DNA of 64,000 bases from Phytophthora colocasiae (lineage: Eukaryota > Oomycota > Peronosporomycetes > Peronosporales > Peronosporaceae), in the NCBI GenBank assembly GCA_018806915.1, contig JAGKQI010000098.1, positions 3,224,001-3,288,000 on the forward strand, written 5' to 3'. Below, in pieces: positions 1 to 11,239 of this stretch. The position numbers and the translations under genes were made by a program. A model generated the notes under the pieces. The model was not told where the DNA came from, searched no databases, and was given only the letters and a program-made list of their open reading frames with translations. Each line of letters begins with the position of its first letter. The first letter of the stretch is position 1.

Positions 1-418
1 ACAGCCATGCCACACGACGAGAATCACGGAATCCCGTTTTCCAGTTCCAACCGTCTTTTTCCATCACGTCAAGACTAAGTAAATTATCTGGCGCGGAAGA
101 TTTAAACAAGACGTTCTTTAACTTCAAGACAACATCTTGGTGCGGCTGTTTACTGTTCTTGATCTGAAGCTGCACATTTCCAACTTTTTCATCACCACAT
201 ATGCCTCCATCATAGCCTTGAAAGACGTGTGTTGAATCACTTTCCAGTTCTGATAGCAGATTTTGTTGTTTGCATACATGTACATCGCTTGCAGAATCCA
301 ATACCCACTCGCAACCGCCACGTGATTCAGTCACAGAACTCACAGTCAAAGAATCGCGAGAGATAATACCAACTGCATCAACCTTCTTCTTCTTACTATC
401 ATTGCCCGACTTGTTCTG

Positions 419-1731
419 TCATCGCTTGCGCTCTGACGTTACAAAGTCCTTCTCAGATCTTTCGTCTTCCGAGGAATCTTGGTTTCGGTCGGGACAGTTA
501 GGCCGCAAATGTCCAACTTCACCACAGTGATAGCAGGTTCGAGTTTCTTGCTTGCCTTTCTGCTTTCCGCCAGAATTGCCTTGTTGTTTCTTCTCTTTCT
601 GAGTCTTCTTGTTGTGAGTACCTCTCTTTCGCTTATTCTTACCCCCTTGGTTTTTATTCTGCTGCTTCGAATGTTTCCCACATGCAGCTACCCCGACGGG
701 TTTTTGTTCTTCGGCACCAATTTTCTCATCCAGGGCCGATTCAGCGCGAAGGGCATTCATCACTTGATTGGCAGTAGGCACCGGGCGATCAGCGCCACCA
801 TCACGCCGCACAATGTAATGCTTAGAGAATTGACGTACTACATCGCGGTGAGTACGAGCAACATGACCCAGAAGAGTCTCTGCGTAGTCATCATCAGACA
901 CACGCTTCCCATAGTGCAACAATTGTCTTCGCAATGACTCCATATCGCGTAACCATTGTTCAATACTTTTGTCTGTCGTGTACACGTTGGAGTAAAACTC
1001 AGCACGAGCAAAGATGTAATTGGAATATTCTCTCTCAGTTTGCTTGTCAACAAAGCGATTCCACATTACTTGAGCCGTGTCTTCCTGGCAGATCATTTCA
1101 GCATCTTGAGCAGGGACACCAGACAGAATAGCCTCACGAGCTACGTTATCCCTCACAGAAAAACTCGCTCCCAGCAATGGATCACTGTGATCAAATGTTC
1201 CATCCACGACACTCCAACAACCCACGCGAATCAAAAATACTCGCAATTGCACTGCATAGAGATCAAAACTCCCTTTCATTTTAGGCACATTATCCATTTT
1301 TATTGGTGTCGTCGGCAATCCAGCTCGAGGAAAGCCAAATTCTGTAAAGCCTGCTTGTCCACTTGGATTTGCACCAAAATTGAAGCCACCAGAATTATAG
1401 CACGCTCCACTAAAGTTGGGCACGTTCGGTACACAAGGACCCACAGAAAACCAGGAGTTTGATACACCACCAGCATTTCCAGATCCAATACCACTTCCAC
1501 TACACGCTGACAAGACAGGTGCCACTCCACTACTCGGTAATCCAGTTGAACCACCAGCACTAGCTGCATAACCCGCAGGAACAACACTAGGAGCTGTATT
1601 TATCACAGAAGTTCCAAAGTAGGAGCCACCGACAACGGAATCGTGGTTACAGACGACTGAATCGACACAACTTGTCCAACTGACGATACACCAGACGTAA
1701 TTGCAGCAGTCGTAGAGTTCAGACCATCCAT
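419..1731 (-). pseudogene. gag: Copia gag (broken)
   Basis: Gag-like polyprotein segment with an open frame of about 440 codons in this span, ending at TGA 419-421. The gag core begins around the segment MDNVPKMKGSFDLYAVQL. The C-terminal 90 residues are Lys/Gln/Asn-rich and carry the zinc knuckle CYHCGEVGHLRPNC, which binds RNA. A better N-terminus begins at an ATG at 1731 in another frame (MDGLNSTTAAITSG) and runs into a stop near 1610, so a frameshift near 1620 probably separates it from the rest. Downstream of the TGA the same frame continues into the protease region. Confidence 0.7.
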
Positions 1732-1778
1732 CGTTCTTCTTCAGAGGTTCACAAGTGTTCGCTACAAAGCCCCACAGT

Positions 1779-1793
1779 CTTGGGCTCATAACG
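1779..1793 (-). other. Probable retrotransposon primer-binding site (internal initiator tRNA-Met type)
   Basis: On the minus strand the sequence GTTATGAGCCCAAGAC is complementary to what would be the anticodon stem-loop of initiator tRNA-Met. Copia elements of the Drosophila type prime from this internal site rather than from the tRNA 3' end. It sits just after a CA dinucleotide that could close the 5' LTR. The assignment rests on this resemblance only. Confidence 0.45.
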
Positions 1794-2018
1794 TGAGGGC
1801 ACACACGCAGTAGAATGGAGTGCTGTAGCACACTTGGTAGAGCAGAGCAAGACACGAGAACAACAGGATGTCCACGGAAAGATTGGGATTGAGGAGGAAA
1901 CCTTGCGAAAAAAAAAAACCCTCTAGCTTAGACTATGCTAGTACTAGTCTCAGTATAGACGTGAGTCAATCCACCTAATGGTAATATCATTTCAGGTCAC
2001 ACTTGGCACTGTAAAACA
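1794..2018 (-). repeat. Possible 5' LTR of the Copia element
   Basis: The right-hand limit is guessed from a TGTTTTACAG start on the minus strand at 2018, and the left limit from the CA just before the primer-binding site. This gives about 225 bp, a usual Copia LTR size. The partner LTR is outside the window, so neither edge can be confirmed. Confidence 0.3.
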
Positions 2019-3045
2019 GCGGAGATCGACACCACTGCAATCTCTGACACTTTACACTGGCGATTGTAGAAAGAACGGCACCGGATCTCGTCCGAAGCAG
2101 TACAAACACACTGTTGTCTCGTATACAAAATGGTTATGCGGTAAGTAACCTACTATTTTAGATTATGTCCTGCGAAACGCGGAGGCTACCAAACCCACCC
2201 ACTCAGAAGTGGGTCTTGGCGAACCTTGTTGTGTAAGAGCATCTCCAGCGGCAAGTCTTATACGAGGTCTCAACGGCGACCTTTGGCTCGCGTAAGACCC
2301 CAAAAAGACCTTTAAAGCTAGTATGATCAATTTAGAAAGACTCTGCTGTCTATCAATTTAGAAAGGTGAAGTATTGCGGTACTATTAAATTAGAGATCTC
2401 TAAATATGAGAGAAAAGACGTATTTAATGTCGCTCACGTGCTCCCACAGTATTAACTATGAGAGACCTTGCATCTTATTGTTGTCACTCACGGTACTACT
2501 TTACTCCAAGCGTGGCAGCTACCGGTATTTCCTATCCTGGCCGTTGTGTGTCGTCCAGGGCAGGTAACGCCTTGCAAATTCGGCACAAGCTGGTGTACAT
2601 GAATTATATTGCCCACATAACGCTTACTATAGCCAACGTTCTCCATCACATCACAGTGTCCTTCATCAGACAAAGCTTCCTGCGACGTGGTTCTCAGTGC
2701 TGAGTCCGCGTCCTTTTTGCAAGTGACAGCCAGGTTGTTGCTCCACGGCATCATTTCTGACACTTTCTTGCTATCATGGGTTCAACGGCGGCAGTACTGC
2801 ACCAGATACTGCGTCAAAGTGGCCTCTGGCACGTAAACCACTCAGCCCACAGTGAAAAGCAGCATGACGGGTCCAACTTGGACTCCAAGCAACCTTAGTC
2901 CTCTGTAGCATTGGATGAGTAGTCTGAGACTACAGGCCTTGTCCAATTCAGTATTACACGGAATTGGCTGTAGTTGCTGCAGTAGTAATAATCTCAATAC
3001 AACACGCTGCAATAATAAAAGCGGCCGCAATAACTGCAATATGAA
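2019..3045. other. Intergenic region, no supported gene
   Basis: Moderately AT-rich. It holds only short reading frames without recognisable domains. The longest, on the minus strand at 2488-2763 (91 codons), may be a fragment of a mobile-element protein, but no family motif could be named. Confidence 0.5.
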
Positions 3046-3626
3046 TTAATGCTCCTGCTCGCTACCAACTGATGCCAATGTCGTTACATCCCACATATTC
3101 CTGTTCGCACGAAGAAACATGACGAGTTCAAAATTCGCTGGGAGCATACAGTACAAGTGCGTTGGGGGGTGAGCACAAGCTTGCACTGTGAAAAAAAAAC
3201 GCTCACATGCATTCGAAGTCGGCGGCAGTTCCTTCAACAGCAGACTGTAGTTGGCACGACTGGGACGCTTGTTTGGCCCAGCAAGAAGAATCCGCGTCGC
3301 GTAGTCATCTTGGCGTTTCTTGCGCTTGTCTTCACACTTCGCCACCTCGAATGCCTTCACCGCATCTGCCTCAGCCTTTGAAAGCGTGCCACCGTTGATC
3401 ACTTTGACGGCGCCGCTTCAAATATAGGAGAGTGGACTATACTAGCGTTCGCGTTAAGCTGGGCACGCATCGTGGGGTACTCGCTAATAACCGAGTCAAA
3501 AAGCAGGCGGACATCCGCCAAATCGATATCGTCGCACTGCAGCTTCTTAGTGATGCTCTGGAACTTCTTCATGTGCTCCAGCAGCTCGAGGAGCTTGCGA
3601 TGTGCTGCTCCTTCGTCATTGTTTAG
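3046..3626 (-). pseudogene. hAT-family transposase, C-terminal remnant
   Basis: Two adjoining minus-strand frames together read like the C-terminus of a hAT transposase. The upstream part (about 3410-3626) has LLEHMKKFQSITKKLQCDD and ADVRLLFDSVI. The downstream part has LPPTSNACERFF and FLRANRNMWDV, the hAT C-terminal dimerisation region. The frames are offset by one base at about 3405-3410, so this is a broken copy. The 5' part of the transposase and the terminal inverted repeats were not found. Confidence 0.7.
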
Positions 3627-3630
3627 ACTG

Positions 3631-4156
3631 AGCGGGAGTTTTTGAGAATGAAAAGGTCACCATGCAAAAGGATTCGTACGTGTTTGCTGTTGGCCAGTGA
3701 TTTAAGGTAGTTAGGTGGTCAGTATGGAGTATAATGAACGCAAAAGAGCTGGCTTCTCGGGTTAGGACGTCCATCAGTTCAATTGTGTCTTGCCATTGCT
3801 ATGCAAGCACTTATGTTATATTGTATTGCAATTTTCGAGAAATATCATATTTTATTTTTTGTGAATATCCCAGTAATCCGTTTTTTTATTTTTAGAAACT
3901 GATTTTATCGATACTGAAATTTTTTATTCAGACCCCTGCATCTACCCAGATCCAGCAAGCTACCTCTGCAGCAAGACATGACTCACAGTGATACCACCAA
4001 AATTCGGATCCATTCGCTTCAACCTCTGCTCCACTCCAATTGGCTAGCAAATCCTGTTGCGACTCGTTCGACCTAACGTCTCAGTTCGCAATTTGACGTC
4101 AGCAGCACAGGCCACCGAAGATACTTGTTCACCCACTCGCTCTCTATCCCTCGGCC
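3631..4156. promoter_or_regulatory. AT-rich intergenic region with the probable promoter of the GH5 gene
   Basis: The segment 3800-3930 is strongly AT-rich (runs of T and A). The last 130 bases are CT-rich, with a CCAATTGG near 4033-4040 and CACTCGCTCTC just before the start codon, the usual character of oomycete promoters. No specific element can be proven by eye. Confidence 0.3.
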
Positions 4157-6196
4157 ATGCAACTCACGTCGCTGCTCCAAGTCACTACTTTGCTGTCGGC
4201 GCTGAGTCTGTCGCCGATTTCCGCCAATGAAGACGCCAAGTGGCTCTGGGAGAACGAGGCCGAGGCCTTCGCACGGACGACACGCCACCACGTCAACTTC
4301 TTCGAGGACTTCCGCCCGAACGACGAGAACCAGACGTGTTCGAGCGACAGACACGCTACACCCTTCAACCACCAAGTACGCGGTGCCAATCTGGGCGGGT
4401 GGCTCGTGCTGGAACCGTGGATCACGCCCTCGCTCTTCTACCAGTTCCTCAACACGCAACAGCGCTATGGCGACCAGGCTCCGGAGAAGACGGCAATGGA
4501 CAGCTACACGTTCTGCACGGCCCTGGGCAAGGAAGAAGCCAATCGCCAGCTGAAGATCCATTGGGCGACGTGGGTCACGGAAGCGGATATCAAGGAAATG
4601 GCGGAAGCCGGTGTCAACTCCCTGCGTGTCCCGGTCGGAGACTGGATGTTTAACCCTTACGAGCCTTACATCGGCTGCACGGACGGAGCTGTGAAAGAAC
4701 TGGATCGAGTGGCTGACTTGGCCTACAAGTACAATATCGAGCTGCTGCTGGACATCCACGGACTCATTGGGTCTCAGAACGGATTCGACAACAGTGGCAT
4801 GTCCTCGGGCATCAAGTGGACGTCCATCGGCAGTACACAGCCGATCGGAACGACGACGTTTGAGCACTGGCCTCTGCGTTCGGCTGGGTGGGCTGGGGAC
4901 TTTAATCTCAGCACCAACTCGTACAACTCGCTCAACTATGAGAACCTCAACCACTCGCTCCACACGGTGGCGGCTGTGGTGGATCGCTATGCTGAACATC
5001 CGGCCATTATCGGGCTGGAGCCTGTGAACGAGCCGTGGGAACTCACGCCGATTGATATGCTGAAGGACTACTACTGGAGATCGTACAAGCGCGTGAAGGC
5101 GCGTGCCCCGCACTGGAAGTTCGTGCTGCATGACTCGTTCCGCTTTGGAGTGCAGTACTGGGCCAAGTTCATGCGCGGATGCCCCGATATCGCTCTGGAC
5201 ACGCACATTTACCAAGCATGGAACAACCCAGGCACGAAGGCAGACTTCTTCGCCAACGCCTGTCAACAGAAGTACACCATCGCAGCCATGGAGAACGACC
5301 GGATGCCTGTCATTGTCGGGGAATGGTCACTCGGCACGGACAACTGCGCCATGTGGCTCAACGGCTTCAACGACAACCTGCCTGGTTTCCCCAAGGTGCA
5401 ATGCCGCTACACCCCATGCCCCGTGCACAGCACGTACCTTGGCGTTGGCTTCCCTGGTACTCCGCTGGATGTGACCAAGCCAATCCAAGGTCCGTACGGC
5501 ACCGGGCAGTCCGGTCCGTCATTCGGCAAGTGCCCCATTACCAGCAACACGACTTTCGACCAGCAGAACGAGCAGGATGAGCTTGAGTTCGCTCGCAATC
5601 TCAACCTCAAGAAGCTCAACGCCTTTGCGGTGGGTCACGGCTGGTACTTCTGGAACTTCAAGACGGAGTTTGGCTCTCGCTGGAACTTCCTCGAGCTCAT
5701 TCGGAAGGGTGTGTTCCCTAAGAACGTGTCCCACTACCACCACAGTGACGGGGTGTCCCATGCTTGCTTGGCGGAAGACAAGGGATCGTTCAAGTGCGCT
5801 GCCAAGCGCGGTGTGAAGCCAGCCGACCTCGTCAGCGGCTTGGACTTTGCCTGTGGAAACCCCGACAAGAAGGTCGACTGCACGGACCTTGACGGACGCT
5901 TTGACACCCTTGAGAAGCGCTGCGACTGGGCTTTCAACGAGTACTGGCACACCCACAGACAGGAGGGTGCCACGTGCGATTTCGGCGGTGCCGCTCACCT
6001 GGTTGCTGGCCCCAAATCGCCGAGTGTGGAGCGCCAGAAGGCTCTCGTCACGCCGATCGGAAACCTTATCCTCCTGTGGGTCCTGGGAATCGCTGGCGTG
6101 TTTGCTGCTGTGTTTGTGAGTGTCACGCTATACGCGCGCTACCAGAGACAAGGTGAGTACTCGCCCATCCAAACGGGGGCGAACCGGAACGCTTAA
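4157..6196 (+). CDS. Membrane-anchored GH5 exo-beta-1,3-glucanase
   Basis: Intronless, 679 residues. It should hydrolyse beta-1,3-glucan from non-reducing ends, acting at the cell surface in wall remodelling or on host glucan. Residues 1-23 are a hydrophobic secretion signal (MQLTSLLQVTTLLSALSLSP). The GH5 (subfamily 9-like) domain starts around residue 75 with VRGANLGGWLVLEPW. The acid/base Glu is residue 292 in GLEPVNEPWE and the nucleophile Glu is residue 389 in VIVGEWSLG; DIHG is at 199-202. A single membrane segment lies at about 633-660, followed by a 17-20 residue cytosolic tail, so it is a type I-like ectoenzyme. Both catalytic residues are intact. The ATG follows CTCTATCCCTCGGCC. Confidence 0.93.
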   Translation: MQLTSLLQVTTLLSALSLSPISANEDAKWLWENEAEAFARTTRHHVNFFEDFRPNDENQTCSSDRHATPFNHQVRGANLGGWLVLEPWITPSLFYQFLNTQQRYGDQAPEKTAMDSYTFCTALGKEEANRQLKIHWATWVTEADIKEMAEAGVNSLRVPVGDWMFNPYEPYIGCTDGAVKELDRVADLAYKYNIELLLDIHGLIGSQNGFDNSGMSSGIKWTSIGSTQPIGTTTFEHWPLRSAGWAGDFNLSTNSYNSLNYENLNHSLHTVAAVVDRYAEHPAIIGLEPVNEPWELTPIDMLKDYYWRSYKRVKARAPHWKFVLHDSFRFGVQYWAKFMRGCPDIALDTHIYQAWNNPGTKADFFANACQQKYTIAAMENDRMPVIVGEWSLGTDNCAMWLNGFNDNLPGFPKVQCRYTPCPVHSTYLGVGFPGTPLDVTKPIQGPYGTGQSGPSFGKCPITSNTTFDQQNEQDELEFARNLNLKKLNAFAVGHGWYFWNFKTEFGSRWNFLELIRKGVFPKNVSHYHHSDGVSHACLAEDKGSFKCAAKRGVKPADLVSGLDFACGNPDKKVDCTDLDGRFDTLEKRCDWAFNEYWHTHRQEGATCDFGGAAHLVAGPKSPSVERQKALVTPIGNLILLWVLGIAGVFAAVFVSVTLYARYQRQGEYSPIQTGANRNA

Positions 6197-6314
6197 AGCC
6201 GCTACGGGAGGGCCTAAACTGTCATCAATTGGCCTAGAAACGATAGTGACAGATCAACAGGCTGTTAATACGGACACGATAATATTGTGCATACCCACGT
6301 GTGTCTTGCTTGAT

Positions 6315-8819
6315 CTAGTTTTGAACCTGCTGTTGCTGATTGAAGAGCTCCAGAACTTGCTCACTCTCTGTTGCCTGGAGAGGTTTCTTGTCTGTTCTAA
6401 ACCGAACAAAGCGTGGGAATCGAAGTGCTAGCCCTTTCCGAGCAGCAGACTCATTGGAGCCGCAAGTGTACGACGGCGATTCCGTCAGTTGAGTCGCTTT
6501 AATCTCCCACACTTCCTTCGGCGATAGCCAAACGTCAGGATGGCGACTTCGAATGGCAATAGATTGGTATTGCTCCGGCACCACATCCGTCTCAGGAAGA
6601 ATTTGCTTCTCAAGACGTGTTGCTACTTCAGTCAGTTGGGTATCTGAGAATCCTGTTCCAACCTTCCCAATGGTCTACAATCAAAGCCAGACATCGTTAG
6701 ATTTCAGTACATCTCGTCACCAACAAGACGCATGTTACCTCGAACTTCCCACTGGTAGAATTGTACGTGGCCATAAGGAAAGAACCAAAGACACCAGCAC
6801 GACGGCCTTTGCCGTGAAACGCGCCGATAGGAACCAGATCCAACGTATCGGCCAGGAAAGTACCATTTCCACTCGAGTTTGCAGCTTTTGGCTTCTTCGC
6901 CGACGAGGAACTGGTGGCTTGTTCGTCAGACAAATAATCGTGCTTGAGTTTCATCCATGAATACGACCGACGGCCAGCTTTATACTCAGATTCTTCATCG
7001 TCTAGAACCTTGATCATCAATCCCTCACAGCCGCCAGCTACGGCTTGCTCCAGACACCGACGCACTGATTCTGCAGTCTCTGCTGTGTCTTCCGCTGTCA
7101 AACCGATGTCAACATGCTTTACAAATTCGACATATCCAGGATCTTGTTCGACCAAGTTGTGCAGCAATTCTCTTCGCTGACGAAGTGGTTTCTGAAATGA
7201 AACAGAGACTGTTAGCTCGACTGAATATGAATTCACTGTGGACTTCCACGTGCATCTACCTGAAGAAGATTGGCGTCGTCAACTGCAATGAGATCGAACA
7301 GGAACAAGCAAAAATCTGTCGTTGTCTTCGTCTGCAACACTTGAAACGGGAGGAATGTGCTTGTTTCCCGATCTAAGGCAACCACCTCCCCCTCCACTAT
7401 AAGCGACGAAACAGGAGATCGTTGCGTTTCTCCATTACGAGCAGCCACACGTTTCTCCAGCACATCCAATAGCGACGAGTATCTCTCAGTGACGTCCTCC
7501 ATATTCCGACTGAAGATACGATTCCTCTTGGTATCTGACAACGATAGATGAACTTGAACGCGTGCACCATCGTATTTGTACTCGCAGGTGGCCGTGTGGC
7601 CTGTCGACTTGCTCACACGCTCCAGAACTGCATCCACGCTGGACACTGGATACGCAGACATCGTCAACACTGGTACACCCGTCGCAGGTCGAGCTTTATC
7701 GTGCAGCCACTCTATTCTTCGTTTGATATCTTTCTCGTGCTGACTTGCATGTACAATATCGGCTAGCACACGATAGTTAGGATGCTGTGCGTATGCCAAG
7801 GTAACACAATCCACCCAGTCCTTCTGAGCAGATACTGCAGAACTGCTTAGCTCTTCCCCTTCTTCTGTTAATGGAGCACTAGCCATTGCAAGAGCTGACA
7901 GGATCGACTTTTCACCCATTCCAATGCGTAAGTTTTGATGCTAGTGGACACAACATAAGTTTCGTTAGAGACTTTATCCAGAATGACTTCAGAGTACTAA
8001 AATCTACTCACTGCCAGCATTCGAAAGAGAATAACTCGTTCCTCAGAGCGTCTGCATACCACACAGTTAATATTTCAATAACACCAGGCCATGCACATGC
8101 TGTACCTGCACTGCTGCAGCAGCTTCAACGCGAGTTGTTGCTTCCTTGCAACCCCACCGGTTCCTTCGTCCTTCGCCATAGCTATTAACTGGTCATGCAC
8201 ACTCTGAATACTCAGTGGGTCTGACGTTTCCTCCAAAACTGGGACAATAAGTCTTCTGCTGTCCAGAAGCGCCTGCGTGGCCTGACCATAGTCCGGATAC
8301 GTCGCCAGCAGCTTCTCCAGCGTCTGTTTCGAGTCTAAATCTCCGTCCTGATGCGTGTCTAATAACATGAGGAACCGCACGAAGCTTTTAGCTCCGAACC
8401 GAAGCTCCAGGCCCTCATAGGGAGGTGCTAGCTGCGATGCCGTGAGATATAAGGCGCTTGCCAGCTCATCTGGTGTGGGGAGATCCAATAATTGACGATA
8501 TCCGTCAGCCAGTAGCTGTACACTAGCTACACGCGAGTTCTTTACATCCTGAAGAAATAAATTACAAAGTTACTGTCATGAATAAACCCACATACGACTC
8601 GGAAAGGAGTACCTCTATAGCGGCGAAGGTGCGTGCAAGTGCTTCAAAAGAACCGGTGTTATGGAGACCAGAGAAAGCTTTAAAGCCTGATTTTGGTGTG
8701 TCATGTAGAAGTGATTCAGATGCAGATGATACGCTATGGTGGAGAGCGCGAAGTTTCCTTAGAGCGGAGATATGGACTCGCGCGCGCAGCCATCCGCGAC
8801 GCCGTGTGATCAGCATCAT
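6315..8819 (-). CDS. ATP-dependent DNA ligase (LIG1 family), six exons
   Basis: Joins DNA nicks in replication and repair, through a lysine-AMP intermediate. Exons by GT-AG phase matching: 8613-8819, 8106-8548, 8012-8051, 7260-7940, 6739-7191, 6315-6674, giving 727 residues; introns are 54-71 nt. The first exons carry the ligase N-terminal domain, then LRIGMGEKSILSALAMA. The adenylation motif is CEYKYDGARVQVH with Lys near residue 352; later motifs are EGLMIK and SYSWMKLKHDYL, and the OB-fold C-terminus follows. The N-terminus (MMLITRRRGWLRARVHIS) is Arg-rich with no acidic residue in its first 40, like a mitochondrial presequence. No PCNA-binding PIP box is seen. It is shorter than animal LIG1 (about 919). 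A LIG1-type mitochondrial ligase is my inference; the family call is firm. Confidence 0.9.
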
Positions 8820-8975
8820 GGATGGTCTTGATACGATTTTTTTAAAATAAAGTAGCATTTTTAAGTAAGTACTAAGTAACACAATGTCAAGTTGAAGTAG
8901 ACTGTCTCGTCTCATGAAAAAGGCAACTTGACAGACAGATTCAGTACAATACATTACAAGGATATCCACAAAGGC

Positions 8976-11231
8976 TCATGCTACATCCGTCAGTCTTGTC
9001 GTGCCTTTGGCAGCGCGCTTCAACCTCTTGACTTCCTTCTCGAACAGGATGGACTCCACTCGCATCAGCGCCGAGGAAATGCGCTCCAACTGATTGCCGT
9101 GTGTATCAATGATATCAGCCATCTCGTGCTGCCGCTGCGCTAGAATCTCTTGTGTGCTGATTGTCTTGTCCAGTAGATCCAGCAACATTTGCTCGTTTTG
9201 ATTCAGCTCAGATATCTGCCCGGACTCGTGCAGAGCGACAAGAGCCGCGCGGTTGCTCTCAGGAGGGTGTTCGCCACTGTCGCGCTTCATCTCTGCTCGA
9301 GTATCTTCGATGCTTCCACTGGAGCTCGCAGTTGTATCCTCATTCTCTTCCACTTTACCATCATTAGTGTTCTTCACTGTGTCGACTCTTTCGTGCGCTT
9401 TCTGATTGTCAGGTGGGAGTTGGACTCGTAGCATTGACGGTTTGATACAAGTTGGAGCCTCGTAAGGAAGATGAAAGAAGCGGGAAATGGCGAGCTTCTG
9501 GTTGAGTCGTCGAATGAGATCAAGACTGAGATTTATATCATGCGGTTGGTTCTCGTACGACTGCGCAGCGATGCAGGAGACGTTGACGGAGCTCACCTCA
9601 TCGTCGCGATCGCAGGGGGCTATAAACCAACCAAAGAGGAGGCTGCTTTCACTCATCTGCTCTTCATCTGAAACACTGAGAGCCACTGCCACGTTGCTGC
9701 CATCCGGATACTCCCGTCTGTGCGTCACAATACACAAATTCTCATCGCGCATTGCACCAAAGCTCGGGTGCAGCACAACGTTGTCTTCCCACGTATGCCT
9801 GCTAAGCTCTCCACACCGTGAAACTTGAGAGAAAAACTGTTGATACAACATCGCATCCTCGAAGTCTAGGAGTTGTGTAACTACACTCGTGCAGCTCCCG
9901 GTCATTTTCGTCACGCTTCTCGTAAATTGCTTCTCTTGGCTTAGTAGATCAAACGTCCTGATCGCCCCGTTGTTGCTCATTTCAGACCCGACATCCTGTT
10001 CAGTCCAAGAACTCCTCTGTAGTTGGTGGAAGTAGTCCATCGTTCCCATGATCTTGTCAGCGTATTGGTGTGGGAGGCATACAGACGGCCGTGCGCCGTC
10101 GAAACTGTGAGTTTCGGATCCAGCCGGTGTGTGCCGTGACGATGGCAACAAGTTTAACCCGTGCAATGACGCGTGCAGATCCACGTCCTCCACACCCGCT
10201 TGACGCCGCGAGTAGCTATCAGTTGGTGCTAGCATCGTTTCTTCCGCTTCTAACCGCTGTTCGAGTACCTCAGAGACGATCTTGGCAACGGCTTCAAGCG
10301 TTGACTTCATCGCGTCGGTGGTTTGTAAATGTGGCTCGATGTCGAACGCACAAACTACACCGACACCGTGATCTCGGACCCGGACGGGTGTTCCGGCGTA
10401 ATATCGCATAGAGGTGGTGCCAACAGCGTGGAATCCCGTGTGAAAGTGTTTGTCAGTGGTGGTGTCGTCCACGATCATCGTCTTGTCCTGTGAAAGTGTG
10501 TGAGCGCATACGCAACCTTCTCTCGGGATACTCGTGACACGGTCGTCCAGACCCACGCTCGCTTTGACCCACAACGACGCGTCGTCCATGATACCGACGA
10601 ATGCTGCAGGACACTCGAGTGTCCGAGCCACAATGTTCACAAGTAAGTTCATGGTTGGGTCGACCTCTGCGGATCGGATGGTCGAGCGTCTCGCCATTTC
10701 CAACCGCGCGGTCTCGTTTGCCGGCACTGGTTGCGGCCAAAGCTGTACTACACTACCCAGAGTGAGCTCCGAGTCTGCACTGAGCAACGTCATCTGCTTA
10801 TGCCGTTGGGCTACGGGAGCAGCAAGACTCAACACTGACACTGCCGAGAGTCGTCTCTGTTCCGAGTATGTTTCTCGCAATGCAGCTTCATTAGCTTTGA
10901 TCGAGGCGTCGGTGGCGCGGATGATACAGAACGTGCAGACTCGCGTCTCGCACTCCACGTTCATATCGGTGAGTCGAATGGCACGATGACTCGAACAACC
11001 GCTACAAACCACCTCACCACAGGTTCGACAGTGGTGTCGACGACGGAAAGGCAAGAATTGCTGTACACATACGCTGCAGTGTGTCCGTAGCTGGTCGTTC
11101 ACCCACGCGTCGGTCTGTAGGAGGTTGGCCACCATGAGCAGTCCTCCTTCCAAGAAGTACATCATCTGTAGTGACTGTAGTTTGGTCTTGCGTTGGCTGC
11201 TGTAGCGTATGAGCGTCCCGGACCCGCCCAT
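8976..11231 (-). CDS. FYVE zinc finger-GAF domain protein
   Basis: Open frame of 751 codons. A FYVE finger near residues 52-105 contains FRRRHHCRTCGEVVC, the signature that binds phosphatidylinositol 3-phosphate on endosomes. A GAF domain follows at about 190-335 (LLVNIVARTLECPAAFVGI to VVCAFDIEPHL), a small-ligand sensor fold. The region from about 450 to 590 may be lipid-binding but is not assigned. The C-terminal 60 residues form a likely coiled coil (LLDLLDKTISTQEILAQRQ). The start used is the first ATG of this frame, but upstream DNA in another frame encodes a START-like N-terminal part, so this may be the surviving 3' portion of a larger START-FYVE-GAF gene. This domain set is typical of oomycetes. 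Confidence 0.8.
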   Translation of the reverse strand: MGGSGTLIRYSSQRKTKLQSLQMMYFLEGGLLMVANLLQTDAWVNDQLRTHCSVCVQQFLPFRRRHHCRTCGEVVCSGCSSHRAIRLTDMNVECETRVCTFCIIRATDASIKANEAALRETYSEQRRLSAVSVLSLAAPVAQRHKQMTLLSADSELTLGSVVQLWPQPVPANETARLEMARRSTIRSAEVDPTMNLLVNIVARTLECPAAFVGIMDDASLWVKASVGLDDRVTSIPREGCVCAHTLSQDKTMIVDDTTTDKHFHTGFHAVGTTSMRYYAGTPVRVRDHGVGVVCAFDIEPHLQTTDAMKSTLEAVAKIVSEVLEQRLEAEETMLAPTDSYSRRQAGVEDVDLHASLHGLNLLPSSRHTPAGSETHSFDGARPSVCLPHQYADKIMGTMDYFHQLQRSSWTEQDVGSEMSNNGAIRTFDLLSQEKQFTRSVTKMTGSCTSVVTQLLDFEDAMLYQQFFSQVSRCGELSRHTWEDNVVLHPSFGAMRDENLCIVTHRREYPDGSNVAVALSVSDEEQMSESSLLFGWFIAPCDRDDEVSSVNVSCIAAQSYENQPHDINLSLDLIRRLNQKLAISRFFHLPYEAPTCIKPSMLRVQLPPDNQKAHERVDTVKNTNDGKVEENEDTTASSSGSIEDTRAEMKRDSGEHPPESNRAALVALHESGQISELNQNEQMLLDLLDKTISTQEILAQRQHEMADIIDTHGNQLERISSALMRVESILFEKEVKRLKRAAKGTTRLTDVA

Positions 11232-11239
11232 TTTTCAGC

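Larger units (their letters stand above)
1..2018 (-). mobile_element. Decayed Ty1/Copia LTR retrotransposon, 5' half
   Basis: Reading on the minus strand, this holds a possible 5' LTR, a primer-binding site, gag with a CCHC zinc knuckle, and the start of the protease region, running off the left edge. The gag core (from about 1280 downwards) has the Copia-type gag arrangement, and the knuckle reads CYHCGEVGHLRPNC. The next domain starts with WVLDSAS, like the Copia protease active-site region. The element carries at least two breaks: an in-frame TGA between gag and protease near 419, and a probable frame change near 1620. It is probably not autonomous. The rest of pol and the 3' LTR lie outside the window. 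Confidence 0.8.

Noticed and set aside
4073..5266. 397-codon minus-strand open frame opposite the GH5 gene
   Set aside because: Antisense to a strong coding region, Arg/Val-rich composition and no domain; it follows from the GC-rich codon use of the GH5 gene.
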